Of a DNA stretch of 64,000 bases, positions 36,991-47,080 are shown one piece after another (position 1 is the stretch's first letter; every line of letters starts with the position of its first letter). The position numbers were made by a program, and so were the translations under genes. Source of the DNA: Pseudomonas fluorescens (GTDB lineage: Bacteria; Pseudomonadota; Gammaproteobacteria; Pseudomonadales; Pseudomonadaceae); NCBI RefSeq assembly GCF_001708445.1, contig NZ_CP015637.1:5953001-6017000 (forward strand), given 5' to 3'. The notes beneath the pieces are model-generated. The model had not been told where the DNA came from, searched no databases, and was given only the letters and a program-made list of their open reading frames with translations.

Positions 36991-37149
36991 ATGGATTTCA
37001 TTCGTATCATCATCGCCATTCTGCTGCCGCCACTGGGTGTGTTCCTGCAAGTGGGGTTTGCCGGCGCGTTCTGGCTGAACATCCTGCTGACCTTATGCGG
37101 TTACTTCCCGGGCATCATCCACGCCGTGTACATCATCGCCAAGCGCTGA
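36991..37149 (+). CDS. YqaE/Pmp3-family membrane peptide
   Basis: 52 aa from the ATG at 36991 with GGAG 8 nt upstream. Two hydrophobic helices with the Pmp3 marks: ILLPPLGVFLQVG in the first, FWLNILLTLCGYFPGIIHAVYI in two pieces for the second, ending IIAKR. Pmp3/UPF0057 proteins affect membrane potential and salt/stress tolerance in yeast and plants; the bacterial role is poorly known. Small enough to be missed by length filters. Convergent with pqqE, 5 bp apart. Confidence 0.9.
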   Translation: MDFIRIIIAILLPPLGVFLQVGFAGAFWLNILLTLCGYFPGIIHAVYIIAKR

Positions 37150-37154
37150 GGTCG

Positions 37155-38306
37155 TCAGCCTTTTGCGATGAGCCGTGAGTTGCGCTCATTGCGAAAGGCC
37201 AGTTGCTCGATGGTCTGGGTGGCGTGTTCGGCTTCTTCCCGTGCCTGAAGGATGATGCCGTGTTGCTCGGACTTGCTGCACACCGGGTCGGCATTGCTCG
37301 CATCACCCGTGAGCATGAACGCCTGGCAGCGGCAGCCGCCGAAGTCCTTTTCCTTTTCATCGCATGAACGGCACGGTTCGGGCATCCAGTCATAGCCGCG
37401 AAAGCGGTTGAAGCCGAAGGAGTCGTACCAGATGTGCTGCATGCTGTGGTCGCGCACATTGGGAAATTGCACCGGCATCTGTCGGGCGCCATGACAGGGC
37501 AGGGCGGTGCCGTCCGGTGTGACCGTCAGAAAGATACTGCCCCAGCCGTTCATGCAGGCTTTCGGGCGTTCCTCGTAGTAATCCGGGGTGACGAAGATCA
37601 GCTTGCACGGGTGGCCTTCGGCTTCGAGCTTGGCGCGGTATTCGTTGGTGATGCGTTCGGCGCGCACCAGTTGCTCCTGGGTCGGCAACAGGCCCACACG
37701 ATTGAGCTGCGCCCAGCCGTAGAACTGGCAGGTGGCGAGTTCGACAAAGTCCGCCTCCAGCGCGATGCACAGCTCGATGATGCGGTCGATCTTGTCGATA
37801 TTGTGCCGGTGGGTGACGAAGTTCAGCACCATCGGGTAGCCGTGCGCCTTCACTGCACGGGCCATTTCCAGCTTTTGCGCGAAGGCTTTTTTCGAACCGG
37901 CCAGCAGGTTGTTTACCTGTTCGTCGCTGGCCTGGAAGCTGATCTGGATATGGTCCAGGCCGGCTTTCTTGAAGTCGCTGATCTTCTGCTCGGTCAGGCC
38001 GATGCCCGAGGTGATCAGGTTGGTGTAGAAGCCCAGCTTGCGTGCCTCAGCGATCAACTCGGCCAGGTCCTGGCGCACCAGCGGCTCACCGCCGGAAAAC
38101 CCCAGTTGCGCGGCGCCCATCTCACGAGCCTCGCGAAACACCTTGATCCACTGCTCGGTGCTCAGCTCCTTGCCTTGCTCGGCAAAGTCCAGCGGGTTGG
38201 AGCAATACGGGCATTGCAACGGGCAGCGGTAGGTCAGCTCGGCGAGCAGCCACAGCGGCAGGCCGATCGCCGGTTTTTCAGGCAAGGGTGATCCAGTGCT
38301 CGGCAC
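37155..38306 (-). CDS. pqqE: PQQ biosynthesis radical SAM enzyme PqqE
   Basis: 383 aa from a GTG at 38306 inside the end of pqqD; GGAGGT lies 5 nt upstream of it, and the length suits the family (about 380-390 aa). The radical SAM motif is Cys28-x3-Cys32-x2-Cys35 ([11 protein letters not shown]). The C-terminal SPASM region has [39 protein letters not shown]. It forms the first C-C crosslink between Glu and Tyr of PqqA, with PqqD as chaperone. Confidence 0.96.
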   Translation of the reverse strand: MPSTGSPLPEKPAIGLPLWLLAELTYRCPLQCPYCSNPLDFAEQGKELSTEQWIKVFREAREMGAAQLGFSGGEPLVRQDLAELIAEARKLGFYTNLITSGIGLTEQKISDFKKAGLDHIQISFQASDEQVNNLLAGSKKAFAQKLEMARAVKAHGYPMVLNFVTHRHNIDKIDRIIELCIALEADFVELATCQFYGWAQLNRVGLLPTQEQLVRAERITNEYRAKLEAEGHPCKLIFVTPDYYEERPKACMNGWGSIFLTVTPDGTALPCHGARQMPVQFPNVRDHSMQHIWYDSFGFNRFRGYDWMPEPCRSCDEKEKDFGGCRCQAFMLTGDASNADPVCSKSEQHGIILQAREEAEHATQTIEQLAFRNERNSRLIAKG

Positions 38307-38553
38307 GGGCGACCTCCATGAATTGCTCGATGTCATCACCCAGCTCAGGCACACCGGGGAATTGTTTATCCAGCTCAGTGATGATCGCCGCCACGTCGCG
38401 CTCACCGTCGATCAACCCACCAATCAGCGCGGCGCTGTCGTTGAGCTTGATCATGCCTTCGGGGTAGAGCAACACATGGCCTTTTTGCGCGGGTTCGTAC
38501 TGGTAGCGGTAGCCCTGGCGCCAGGTCGGTTTTTTGCTGCGATCAAAGCTCAT
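38278..38553 (-). CDS. pqqD: PQQ biosynthesis peptide chaperone PqqD
   Basis: 91 aa winged-helix RiPP recognition element (residues about 10-88; [38 protein letters not shown]). It binds PqqA and presents it to PqqE. Start overlaps the pqqC stop (ATGA) and the 3' end overlaps pqqE by 29 bp. Confidence 0.96.
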   Translation of the reverse strand: MSFDRSKKPTWRQGYRYQYEPAQKGHVLLYPEGMIKLNDSAALIGGLIDGERDVAAIITELDKQFPGVPELGDDIEQFMEVARAEHWITLA

Positions 38554-39302
38554 AGGGCGATCCCTTTATGCCAGACCCGCTGCTCGGTCACGCTGTGATA
38601 CGGCGGGCGATTCAGTTCGTAGGCCATGCTCATGGCATCCAGCATGCTCCACAGGATGTCCAGTTTGAACTGGAGAATTTCCAGCATGCGCTCCTGGCCT
38701 TCACGGGTGGTGTAGTGCTGCAGGGTGATCGCCAGCCCGTGTTCCACGTCGCGTCGGGCCTGGCCCAGGCGGGTGCGGAAATACTCGTAGCCGGTGGGGT
38801 CGATCCATGGGTAATGCTGTGGCCAGCTGTCGAGGCGTGATTGGTGGATCTGCGGCGCGAACAGCTCGGTCAGCGAGCTGCTGGCGGCTTCCTGCCAGCT
38901 GGCGCGGCGCGCAAAGTTGACGTAGGCGTCCACCGCAAAGCGCACGCCGGGCAGCACCAGTTCCTGGGAGCGCAGTTGGTCCGGGTCGAGGCCGACAGCC
39001 TGGCCCAAACGCAGCCAGGCTTCGATACCGCCATCTTCACCGGGGGCGCCATCGTGGTCGAGCAGGCGCTGGATCCATTCGCGGCGGATCTCGCGGTCCG
39101 GGCAGTTGGCCAGGATCGCGGCGTCTTTCAGCGGGATATTCACCTGGTAGTAGAAACGGTTGGCGACCCAGCCCTGGATCTGCTCGCGGGTGGCGCGGCC
39201 TTCATACATCGCCACGTGGTATGGGTGATGGATATGGTAGAAGGCGCCCTTGGCCCGCAGGGCGTGCTCGAATTCGATGGGTGTCAACGGTGTGTCAGTC
39301 AT
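38550..39302 (-). CDS. pqqC: Pyrroloquinoline-quinone synthase PqqC
   Basis: 250 aa all-helical TENA-like oxidase. [19 protein letters not shown] and [17 protein letters not shown] are conserved active-site segments. It performs the final ring closure and eight-electron oxidation to PQQ. Separated from pqqB by 11 bp. Confidence 0.97.
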   Translation of the reverse strand: MTDTPLTPIEFEHALRAKGAFYHIHHPYHVAMYEGRATREQIQGWVANRFYYQVNIPLKDAAILANCPDREIRREWIQRLLDHDGAPGEDGGIEAWLRLGQAVGLDPDQLRSQELVLPGVRFAVDAYVNFARRASWQEAASSSLTELFAPQIHQSRLDSWPQHYPWIDPTGYEYFRTRLGQARRDVEHGLAITLQHYTTREGQERMLEILQFKLDILWSMLDAMSMAYELNRPPYHSVTEQRVWHKGIAL

Positions 39303-39313
39303 GTCGTCAGCTC

Positions 39314-40225
39314 CTACAATTCAATGCTCATGCCGTCGTAAGCCACTTCGACATTGCGCCGCACCAGTTCCGCTCGTTCGGGGGAGTCTTCATCGAGGAT
39401 CGGGTTGGTATTGTTGATATGGATAAGTACTTTGCGCTGCTTCGGCAATTGTTCCAGCACTTCGAGCATGCCACCGGGGCCGTTCTGTGCCAGGTGGCCC
39501 ATCTCGCGACCGGTGCGGGTGCCGACGCCACGGCGCTGCATCTCATCGTCGTCCCACATCGTGCCATCCACCAGCAGGCAATCACTGCCGGCCATGATCT
39601 CCAGCAGCGGCGCATCGACTTTACCCAGGCCTGGGGCGTAGAACAGTTTGCCGCCAGTGCGCAGGTCTTCGACGATCAGGCCGATGTTGTCGCCGGGGTG
39701 CGGGTCGAAGCGGTGCGGCGAATAGGGTGGCGCGGCGCTGCGCAACGGCAGCGGGGTGAAGCGCAGGTTGGGGCAGGCGGGGATGGTGAAGCTGGCGTCC
39801 AGCTCGATACGGTTCCAGGCCAGGCCGCCGTTCCAGTGGGTGAGCATGGTGAACAGGGGGAAGCCGCTGCTCAGGTCTTCATGGACCATGTCGGTGCACC
39901 ACACCTGGTGCGGGCAGCCTTCGCGCAGGCTCAACAGGCCGGTGGTGTGGTCGATCTGGCTGTCCATCAGGATGATTGCGCTGATGCCGGTATCGCGCAG
40001 TGCGCGACCGGGCTGCATGGGCGCGAAGCCCTGGAGTTGCGCGCGAATATCCGGCGAAGCATTGCACAGCACCCAATTGACGCCATCGTCGGAAATCGCG
40101 ATGGACGACTGGGTGCGTGCCTGCGCCCGCAGGCTGCCGTCACGAAAGCCTGCGCAGTTCACGCAGTTGCAGTTCCACTGCGGGAAGCCGCCGCCGGCGG
40201 CGGAACCTAGAATCTGGACAAACAT
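39314..40225 (-). CDS. pqqB: PQQ biosynthesis protein PqqB
   Basis: 303 aa metallo-beta-lactamase fold from the ATG at 40225 ([21 protein letters not shown]). The [16 protein letters not shown] segment replaces the canonical HxHxDH, and [13 protein letters not shown] is near the C-terminus. It hydroxylates the crosslinked Tyr of the PqqA-derived dipeptide. Begins 25 nt after the pqqA terminator. Confidence 0.96.
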   Translation of the reverse strand: MFVQILGSAAGGGFPQWNCNCVNCAGFRDGSLRAQARTQSSIAISDDGVNWVLCNASPDIRAQLQGFAPMQPGRALRDTGISAIILMDSQIDHTTGLLSLREGCPHQVWCTDMVHEDLSSGFPLFTMLTHWNGGLAWNRIELDASFTIPACPNLRFTPLPLRSAAPPYSPHRFDPHPGDNIGLIVEDLRTGGKLFYAPGLGKVDAPLLEIMAGSDCLLVDGTMWDDDEMQRRGVGTRTGREMGHLAQNGPGGMLEVLEQLPKQRKVLIHINNTNPILDEDSPERAELVRRNVEVAYDGMSIEL

Positions 40226-40250
40226 GGCCGCTCCATCAAGCAAAGCTGAA

Positions 40251-40280
40251 AACAAAAACGCCCCGGACGAGCCGAGGCGT
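40251..40280 (-). terminator. Terminator/attenuator between pqqA and pqqB
   Basis: On the minus strand ACGCCTCGG-CTCGT-CCGGGGCGT forms a stem-loop and is followed by TTTTTGTTTT. Its place, 17 nt after the pqqA stop and 25 nt before pqqB, fits partial termination that keeps pqqA mRNA in excess over the enzymes. Confidence 0.75.
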
Positions 40281-40296
40281 AATCTTACCCAGCCAA

Positions 40297-40371
40297 TCAG
40301 CGGCTGGCGAAGTACATGGTCACTTCGAAACCGATGCGCAGATCAGTGTAAGCAGGTTTGGACCAGGTCAT
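40297..40371 (-). CDS. pqqA: PQQ precursor peptide PqqA
   Basis: 24 aa: begins [14 protein letters not shown] and ends [10 protein letters not shown]. The Glu16-x3-Tyr20 pair supplies the carbon skeleton of PQQ. Too short for length-filtered gene finding but placed exactly between pqqF and pqqB. An apparent Shine-Dalgarno (AGGAGTAAGAAT) lies upstream of the ATG. Confidence 0.96.
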   Translation of the reverse strand: MTWSKPAYTDLRIGFEVTMYFASR

Positions 40372-40530
40372 ATTCTTACTCCTACGAAGGGATGGGACGT
40401 TTACTACCAAGTAATACATATAGTCCACCTCCAGTCGGAGATGTTCAGATGTGTGCGTGGGAATGTTACCGAATTCTTTTCAAGTTAGCGCTGTCTTGGT
40501 GGAAAAAGCCTATTGCAGGGGCGGCAATGA

Positions 40531-42918
40531 TCACTGCACCGTCTGCCAGGCAGCATTGATGCGCGGACCATTGGCGACGCAGCGCCAGCCGCCTGCGGCG
40601 ACCTGCAATTGTTGGGCGGCGTACTGCAGGTCTTCGCGGGTGCGGGTCAGGATTGCTTGTTGCAACTGTGAGAGGTAATCCGACGGATGGCCTGCCAGGC
40701 GCGCGTGCCACAACAGTTCGGCGGCTTGGGCGATGGGCAGCGCCTGTGCTGTGAATTGTTGCGCCAAGGGTTGCTGGCCCAGGTCGTCGTTGCTGTCGAT
40801 CAATGCCGGCAGTTGGGCAAGAAACGCCTGGAAGTGATCAACGATCCCTTCAAGGGAAACACTGGGGGACTGCACCCCCAACAACAGGCCGGTTTGCCCG
40901 TTGATTTGTCGGACACTGCTGAATACGGCGTAGCCCAGCTGCAATTCAACGCGCAGACGTTGATAGAACGGGCCCTGGAGCAAGTGCCCGAGCAGTCGCC
41001 ATGACGCTTCATCCGTCAGGGAATATGTGGGTGTCGGGCAAAACAGCAGCAAGGCGGCGTCGTTGGAATCGGTCTTTACCTCATGCCACAGCTGTTGACC
41101 GCTGAGGCTTGGGGGGACGTGCTCGCTGTTAACGGGCTGCCCGGGCAAGCGAGCGGCAGCGGTTTTTATCGCCGCTTCATACGCGGCGGGCAAACCGCAG
41201 CCCAGCCCGTGCCAACCTGCGTTGGCCCACGACGCCGATGGCTCAGCGGCCTTGGGCGGGCTGCCGGCGCAGCACGCCGGCAGGGCGCTGAGCAATGCTC
41301 GAATCGCGATCATAGTGGGCTGGGCGCAGGGCGCCTCCAACGGCTGGTGCAGGCGATGTGCCACCGCTTCCAGCACGGCCGGCATGGGCTCATGCAGGCC
41401 GACCATTTTCAGCAGCCAATCGTTGCCGGTCGTTTCGAAAGACAATTCGACCCCGGCCTGGCGGGCATTCGTGCGCAAGGGCTGCAATGTGCTTTCTAGC
41501 CCTGCTGGCACGGGAGAGTCAAATTGCCAGTGCAGGTATAAAGCGCCTTCGCCGCTGTCATTCGCCAGGGCCTGGCTGAAGGTCAGAGCCGACACTTCCC
41601 TGCGTCCCCGTGAGCGGTCCTGGGCGAAGGTGCGCAAGCCTCGATGGGCGCTGGTCTGGCCACGGATCAAACCGGCGCGTTCGCCCCTGGCAGGCGGGCG
41701 CAGGAACGGGTTGTTCGGCGGGAGCTGCCAGGTGTGCCGGGAGGGCGCCAGTTGCAGGGCGTCGAGCATGGCCTTGAGGGCGGTGGCGCTGTGTTCCGAC
41801 AGTTGTGGCTCCAGGCCGTCGCTGTCATGTCGCGCCAAGGCGAGTGCGCTCAGGGTCTGTTGTTGGCGCGCGTTCAGCAAGGCGAACTCTTCGCGCAAGG
41901 GTGTCCAGTCGCTGTGGGCGAAAAAGCTCAGCCAGTCGTGCAGCAGTGTCTCGATCTGTGGTGCCGAGCCGCGTTGGGTGCCCAGGGTAAAGTCGATATC
42001 CAGCAGCGCTTGCCCGCTGAAGTGATAAACCACGCTGGCATGCAGCGCGGTGGCCAGTTGTCGCGTTTTCACTTCGGCAAGCAGACCGCCCGGCGCCGAC
42101 GTATTAAGCCAGAGGCACAGGAAATCCAGCGCTTCGCGGGGTGCTGCGCAGGTGATGACCTGATGCAGGTGATTGCCAGCAGTGTGTTGATAACCGCGCG
42201 CCAGGCCAGCCATCAAGGCGGGTGGGGCGTCCTGCGGATGCAGGGGCCCCGATGTCAGTGCGTCACTGAACCGCTGCGCCAAGGCTTCCAGTTGCGCCAA
42301 TGATTGTGGGCCGGCAAGGCTCAACGTCATCTGCCCGCTTCGATAGAAGTGCGCGTGAAATGCCCGCAACGCTTGCTGGAATGCCTCGCTTTCCAGCGGC
42401 AGGCTATCGCGATTGCCGGCATGAAAACCCCGCAGTGGATGATTGGCGGCGACGCCTTGCAGCAGTGCCACTTGTTGCTGTGCGTTGGCATCCTCGGACC
42501 AGGCGACGAACTCCGCGTGCAGCACCTCGCGCTCGCGCCGTTGGTCTTCCAGCATCAGGCGCGGGTGAGTCAGCATGTCCGCCAGCCGCTCCAGCCCATC
42601 GTCGAAGGTCGATACCGGCAGCTCAAAGAAAAAGTCCGTGGTGCGCTCGCGCGTGCTGGCGTTGACCTGGCCGCCGTGGCGCTGCACGTAGCTCATCAGG
42701 CCTTCGTCACCCGTGAACCGCACCGTGCCCAGAAACAGCAAGTGTTCCAGGAAATGCGCCAGGCCTGGCCACGCCAACGGGACGTCATGGCTGCCGGCAG
42801 CCACTCTTAAGGCCGCGGCGCAGCGCTTCAGGCGCGGGGCATGACGCAGGGAAACCCGCAAACCATTGGCCAGGGTCAGATGAGAGTGGTGAGGATGGAC
42901 CGGCGCAGGCATGGGCAC
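40531..42918 (-). CDS. pqqF: PQQ biosynthesis M16-family protease PqqF
   Basis: 795 aa zinc peptidase. The inverted zinc motif HFLEH (His55, Glu58, His59) sits in the first M16 domain, with the downstream Glu in the EREVLHAEF segment. Three further M16-like domains lack the motif, as usual. It helps release the crosslinked Glu-Tyr from PqqA. It is upstream of pqqA, separated by 159 bp that contain the likely pqqA promoter. Confidence 0.94.
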   Translation of the reverse strand: MPMPAPVHPHHSHLTLANGLRVSLRHAPRLKRCAAALRVAAGSHDVPLAWPGLAHFLEHLLFLGTVRFTGDEGLMSYVQRHGGQVNASTRERTTDFFFELPVSTFDDGLERLADMLTHPRLMLEDQRREREVLHAEFVAWSEDANAQQQVALLQGVAANHPLRGFHAGNRDSLPLESEAFQQALRAFHAHFYRSGQMTLSLAGPQSLAQLEALAQRFSDALTSGPLHPQDAPPALMAGLARGYQHTAGNHLHQVITCAAPREALDFLCLWLNTSAPGGLLAEVKTRQLATALHASVVYHFSGQALLDIDFTLGTQRGSAPQIETLLHDWLSFFAHSDWTPLREEFALLNARQQQTLSALALARHDSDGLEPQLSEHSATALKAMLDALQLAPSRHTWQLPPNNPFLRPPARGERAGLIRGQTSAHRGLRTFAQDRSRGRREVSALTFSQALANDSGEGALYLHWQFDSPVPAGLESTLQPLRTNARQAGVELSFETTGNDWLLKMVGLHEPMPAVLEAVAHRLHQPLEAPCAQPTMIAIRALLSALPACCAGSPPKAAEPSASWANAGWHGLGCGLPAAYEAAIKTAAARLPGQPVNSEHVPPSLSGQQLWHEVKTDSNDAALLLFCPTPTYSLTDEASWRLLGHLLQGPFYQRLRVELQLGYAVFSSVRQINGQTGLLLGVQSPSVSLEGIVDHFQAFLAQLPALIDSNDDLGQQPLAQQFTAQALPIAQAAELLWHARLAGHPSDYLSQLQQAILTRTREDLQYAAQQLQVAAGGWRCVANGPRINAAWQTVQ

Positions 42919-42960
42919 TTCCGAAACGTAGGAAGCGCCTATGCTAGCAAACCCATCAGG

Positions 42961-43755
42961 TCAGGGCTTGTACAGCGTGCCATAGAGCTCGGGGCGACGG
43001 TCTTGCAGGTAGTGATTGGCGGCGCGGGCGTCAAGGATCGATTGGTGTTCCAGCGTGCCGACAATCAAGGCTTCATCCAGGCCGGCCTGGGCGATGCGCT
43101 GGCCATTGGGCGCGGCGATGCTGCTTTGTCCGCAGTAATGGATCTCGCCTTCGTGCCCGCAATAGTTGGCGTAGGCCACGTAGCACTGGTTCTCAAAGGC
43201 CCGTGCCCGCACGGTGACGTCGGCAACAAAGTCGAACGGCACCATATTGGCCGTGGGCACCAGGATCAGTTCGGCACCGGCCAGGGCCAGGCGCCGGGTG
43301 TTTTCCGGGAACTCCAGGTCGTAGCAGATGAGAAATCCGAGCGTCCAGCCGTTGAGTTCCACCAGCGGGAAATCATCTTCGCCGGCGCTGAACATCGAAT
43401 GATCCAGGTCGCCAAACAAGTGCGTCTTGCGGTAGTTGCACAGGCGCTGCCCGTTGGCGTCGATCAATTGCACGGCGTTGTAGATTTGCCCATCCTCGGC
43501 TCGCTCCGGGTAGCCGTACAGAATCGCCAGCTTCGCGCTGCGTGCCAGTTCGGCAATCGCATGGGCTGACGGGCCATTCTGCGCTTCGGCCAGTGCGCCC
43601 ACGGCCTCGGCGCCGATGTTGTAGCCGGTCAGGAACATCTCCGGCAGCACCAGCACATCAGCGCCGGACGCCTCATGCGCCAGTTTGTGCAGGCGCTTGA
43701 GGTTGCCCGCCACATCCAGGGGCAAGGGCGGGCATTGGTACAGGGCGACACGCAT
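42961..43755 (-). CDS. davA: 5-aminopentanamidase-like nitrilase-family hydrolase
   Basis: 264 aa from the ATG at 43755, with AAGGAG upstream. Nitrilase-superfamily triad: Glu39 (LPEMFLTG), Lys110 (YRKTHLFG), Cys144 (LICYDLEFPE). The order pqqF-davA-davB is the one in P. putida (PP_0382/PP_0383), where DavA converts 5-aminovaleramide to 5-aminovalerate. 10 bp after davB, so co-transcribed. Confidence 0.88.
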   Translation of the reverse strand: MRVALYQCPPLPLDVAGNLKRLHKLAHEASGADVLVLPEMFLTGYNIGAEAVGALAEAQNGPSAHAIAELARSAKLAILYGYPERAEDGQIYNAVQLIDANGQRLCNYRKTHLFGDLDHSMFSAGEDDFPLVELNGWTLGFLICYDLEFPENTRRLALAGAELILVPTANMVPFDFVADVTVRARAFENQCYVAYANYCGHEGEIHYCGQSSIAAPNGQRIAQAGLDEALIVGTLEHQSILDARAANHYLQDRRPELYGTLYKP

Positions 43756-43765
43756 GGTCAACTCC

Positions 43766-45469
43766 TTACTCGGGCAGGGCGATCGGCCCGATGTCATCGA
43801 ACACATCACCCGGCCCTGGGTTTTCTGGATGGGTGCTGCCACCGAAGTGGGTCATGATGCCCCACACCGCGTTCAGCGAGGTTTGCACGGCGCCTTCCAC
43901 CCAGGCGGGGGTCCAGGATACGTCGTCGCCGGCAATGAAAATCCCACGTTGTTCGGCGGGCATGTCCTTCTGCATGAAGTGCGCGTACATCCGCTGGTTG
44001 TAGCGATAGTGGCCGGGCAGTGCGCCCTTGAAGGCCCCGAGGAAATGCGGGTCGGCTTCCCAGGACACGGTGATCGGGTCGCCGATGATGCGCGCCTTGA
44101 TGTCGACTTTCGGGTAGATCTTGTTCAGCGCGTCGAGGGCCAGCTTCACCCGCTTGTCGATGGGCTGCGGGAGCATTTTCAGGGCGTCGCTCATCCACGA
44201 GTACGACAGGCAGATCACGCCCGGCTTGTCGTCGCCGTTGTCGAAGAGGTAAGTGCCACGGGTCAGGCGATCGGTGAGGGTCATGCTCATCAGGTCGCGG
44301 CCGGTTTCCGGGTCTTTGTCTTTCCAGAACGGGCGGTCGACCATCACGAAGGTTTTCGACGACTGCATGTAGCGCGTACGGTCGAGGGCCATCCACATCT
44401 TTTGCGAGAACAGGGTTTCATCGCATTCGATCTGGGTGGTCAACAACCAGCTCTGGCAGGTGGTCAGTACCGCCGCGTATTCGCGGGTGTCACCGTAGTT
44501 GTCGGTGACTGCGAACCGGCCACCGGGCGCGTGGGCAATGCGCTTGACCCCGGCCCGTGGCGCGCCGCTGTGCAATGAACTGAGGCTGGTACCGTCTGGC
44601 CAATGGGCGCAGCGTTCCGGCACATGGCGCCAGATGCCCATGGGCACTTGCGCCACGCCGCCGACCACCAGGTGCTGGTGGTCGTCGCAGTTAGTCATCA
44701 CCACGCGGAAGATTTCCAGCATGGAATTGGGGAAATCCGAGTCCCAGCCGCCCGTGCCGAAACCGACCTGGCCGAACACTTCGCGGTGATGGAACGACAA
44801 CTTGGCGAACGCCTTGGAGGTGGCGACAAAATCATAGAAGGTGCGGTCGTCCCACAGGGGCACCAGTTTATTCCACAGTTCTTTGAGGCGTGGCACGTCA
44901 CGGTCGCGGATGGCTTGCTGGATATCGCCGAACTGCGAACCGGCTTCCAGGGCATCGGCCCAGGCGTCAGCCACTTCCTGGAACAGTGCCGGCAAGTCAG
45001 AGAGCTTTTGTGCGTAGTGGGTCTGGCCTTCCAGGTCGATCACCGTACTGCCGGAGGCCGGGGTCAGTGGGTTGGGAAAGGGTTTGGTGTCCAGGCCCAG
45101 TTTGTCCACGTAGTGATAGAACGCCGTGGACGATACCGGGAAACGCATGCCACCCAGCTCGGCGATGATGCCTTCGGCGCCTTCAAAGGCTTGGGAGCGC
45201 AGGCGGCCACCCATCTTCGAGGCTTCGTATACCACGGGCTTCAAACCCAGCTTCATCAGTTCATAAGCGGCCACCAGCCCGGCAATCCCGGCGCCGACGA
45301 TCGCCACTTCGGCGCCATGGTTGGCTGCGGGAATGCTGCCCAGGCCTGCTGGGTGTTCGATCCAGTCATCAAAGGCAAACGGGAAATCCGGGCCGAAGAT
45401 GGTGATGGGCTTCTTGCCGTCGACCGGGTGGCGGTTGGTTTTGCTGATGGTGCTGGAAGGAATGCTCAT
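43766..45469 (-). CDS. davB: Lysine 2-monooxygenase-like flavin amine oxidase
   Basis: 567 aa. Rossmann FAD motif AEVAIVGAGIAGLVAAYEL near residue 55 and YEASKMGGRLRS after it; substrate domain with FGTGGWDSDFPNSMLE; C-terminal FAD segment GIFIAGDDVSWTPAWVEGA. The ~560-aa size and neighbours match the lysine/tryptophan 2-monooxygenase group. With DavA it makes the first two steps of the aminovalerate route of L-lysine catabolism. davTD are not in this window. Confidence 0.88.
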   Translation of the reverse strand: MSIPSSTISKTNRHPVDGKKPITIFGPDFPFAFDDWIEHPAGLGSIPAANHGAEVAIVGAGIAGLVAAYELMKLGLKPVVYEASKMGGRLRSQAFEGAEGIIAELGGMRFPVSSTAFYHYVDKLGLDTKPFPNPLTPASGSTVIDLEGQTHYAQKLSDLPALFQEVADAWADALEAGSQFGDIQQAIRDRDVPRLKELWNKLVPLWDDRTFYDFVATSKAFAKLSFHHREVFGQVGFGTGGWDSDFPNSMLEIFRVVMTNCDDHQHLVVGGVAQVPMGIWRHVPERCAHWPDGTSLSSLHSGAPRAGVKRIAHAPGGRFAVTDNYGDTREYAAVLTTCQSWLLTTQIECDETLFSQKMWMALDRTRYMQSSKTFVMVDRPFWKDKDPETGRDLMSMTLTDRLTRGTYLFDNGDDKPGVICLSYSWMSDALKMLPQPIDKRVKLALDALNKIYPKVDIKARIIGDPITVSWEADPHFLGAFKGALPGHYRYNQRMYAHFMQKDMPAEQRGIFIAGDDVSWTPAWVEGAVQTSLNAVWGIMTHFGGSTHPENPGPGDVFDDIGPIALPE

Positions 45470-45615
45470 GGCTGACCTTACTGACGACTCGGCGGGAAGC
45501 GACCCGCTGAGTATAGGAAAAGATGGCAGCCAGTTTAGGCAGCGTAGCGCTCGTTAATAAGACGCAAACTGTCGTCGGTTTGGATTGTTTTTGGTCAATC
45601 TGACGAGGTGGCTGG

Positions 45616-46062
45616 TCAGATTGGCTGGCCACGGTCTAATTTATTGCTGAGGATGATCGAGGTGGTGGTTTTCTCCACGCCGTCGACGCTGCCGATCTGG
45701 TCCAGCAGTTGATCCAACTGCTCCGGCGAATCGGTGCGCAGCCAGGCCACGTAATCGAACTCGCCGCTCACGGCGCATAGCTGCTGGACCTGAGCCATGG
45801 CGCTGAGCCTGCGCAGCACGTCCTTGCCCGAGCGTGCCTGCACGGTGATGCCGACATAAGCCTGCAAACCGCCATCCACGACCCGCTGGCCAAGGCGCAC
45901 GCCGTAACCGGTAATCACCTGGGTTTTTTCCAGGCGCGCCAGGCGCGACGTCACCGTGGTGCGCGCGATACCCAACTGCCGGGCAAGCATGGCGACGCTT
46001 TCGCGAGCGTTGATCTGCAAAGCGGCGATCAATTGGCGATCGATTTCATCTAGGGCGTGCAA
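45616..46062 (-). CDS. Lrp/AsnC-family regulator
   Basis: 148 aa. N-terminal HTH (LDEIDRQLIAALQINARESVA, split over the first helix; LGIARTTVTSRLARLE) and C-terminal RAM domain (about residues 70-140; AYVGITVQA). It is upstream of davBA on the same strand with a 147-bp gap, so a role in lysine response is likely by position. Confidence 0.92.
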   Translation of the reverse strand: MHALDEIDRQLIAALQINARESVAMLARQLGIARTTVTSRLARLEKTQVITGYGVRLGQRVVDGGLQAYVGITVQARSGKDVLRRLSAMAQVQQLCAVSGEFDYVAWLRTDSPEQLDQLLDQIGSVDGVEKTTTSIILSNKLDRGQPI

Positions 46063-46098
46063 GGGAGGCTCCGATACGGGCGGCGATGGGGTGGCATG

Positions 46099-46968
46099 TT
46101 ACAGGCTTGCGTCGGCGAGCAGGCAGCGGGCGAACAGCTGCGGCACCGGTAGGTGGCGTTGGCTGTAGCGGCTCAACAGGATGATCTCGCGGTAAAAGGT
46201 CAGATGACCCAGCGGGATAATCCGCACCTTGGGCGAGCGCTCCAGCCACAGGCCTGCCTGGGGAATCAACGACACGCCCAGGCCGCACTCGACCATCTTC
46301 ACGATGGCTTCCAGCTCATCCAGCTCGAGCGCTACCTGTATCTCTATCTTTTGTTCACGCAGAAATCGGCTGACCAGTCGACCCCCAAACGAAGCGCGGT
46401 CATAACGTACGTGTGGCTGTGTGCCGAGCAATTGCAAAGGGTCATCGCCGTCGACGGTCTGAGGCGCGATCAGTACGAACGGCTCTTTGCGCAGCACGCG
46501 TACATGCAACTCCTTGGGCAAGTCAAAGGGCGGGCGAATGATGATCGCCGAGTCCAGCTCGCCGGCGTCGACCTGGCTCAGCAGCTCAAGGGAGACCCCG
46601 GGCACCAATTTGCATTCCACTGTCGGCGCGGCTTGGCGTAAGCGCACCAGCGCCTGAGGCAACAGGCCGGTCTGCGCCGTGGTGATCGCGCCGACTTTCA
46701 ACTCGCCCCGGTATTCGTTGGCATCCACCGGCACCGCCATGCGGTTGAAGGTCTCCAGGATTTCCTTGGCCAGCGGCAAAGCGCGAATGCCGGCGGCATT
46801 CAGGGTGGCCTGGCGTCCCGTGCGGTCGAACAATTGCATCCCCAGCACCTGCTCCAGCTGGCGAATCTGTGCACTCACCGCCGACTGCGTCAGCCCGATA
46901 TGCATGCCCGCCGCCGCAAACGTGCCATGGCGGGTTACCGCAATAAAGGTCTTCAATTCACGCAGCAT
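46099..46968 (-). CDS. LysR-family transcriptional regulator
   Basis: 289 aa with N-terminal HTH (MLRELKTFIAVTRHGTFAAA; IGLTQSAVSAQIRQLEQ) and a LysR substrate domain. It is divergent from the VOC-protein gene (112 bp between starts), a likely target. Effector unknown. Confidence 0.92.
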   Translation of the reverse strand: MLRELKTFIAVTRHGTFAAAGMHIGLTQSAVSAQIRQLEQVLGMQLFDRTGRQATLNAAGIRALPLAKEILETFNRMAVPVDANEYRGELKVGAITTAQTGLLPQALVRLRQAAPTVECKLVPGVSLELLSQVDAGELDSAIIIRPPFDLPKELHVRVLRKEPFVLIAPQTVDGDDPLQLLGTQPHVRYDRASFGGRLVSRFLREQKIEIQVALELDELEAIVKMVECGLGVSLIPQAGLWLERSPKVRIIPLGHLTFYREIILLSRYSQRHLPVPQLFARCLLADASL

Positions 46969-47080
46969 GGACGTCTCGATTCATCGAAATAATTTGAGCT
47001 CGGCGCAAAAATTATCGTCTTTTCATCATCTGGAGCAAGGCTAAACTCGACGCATCTAATACCCACAGAGGTTTGACCTG

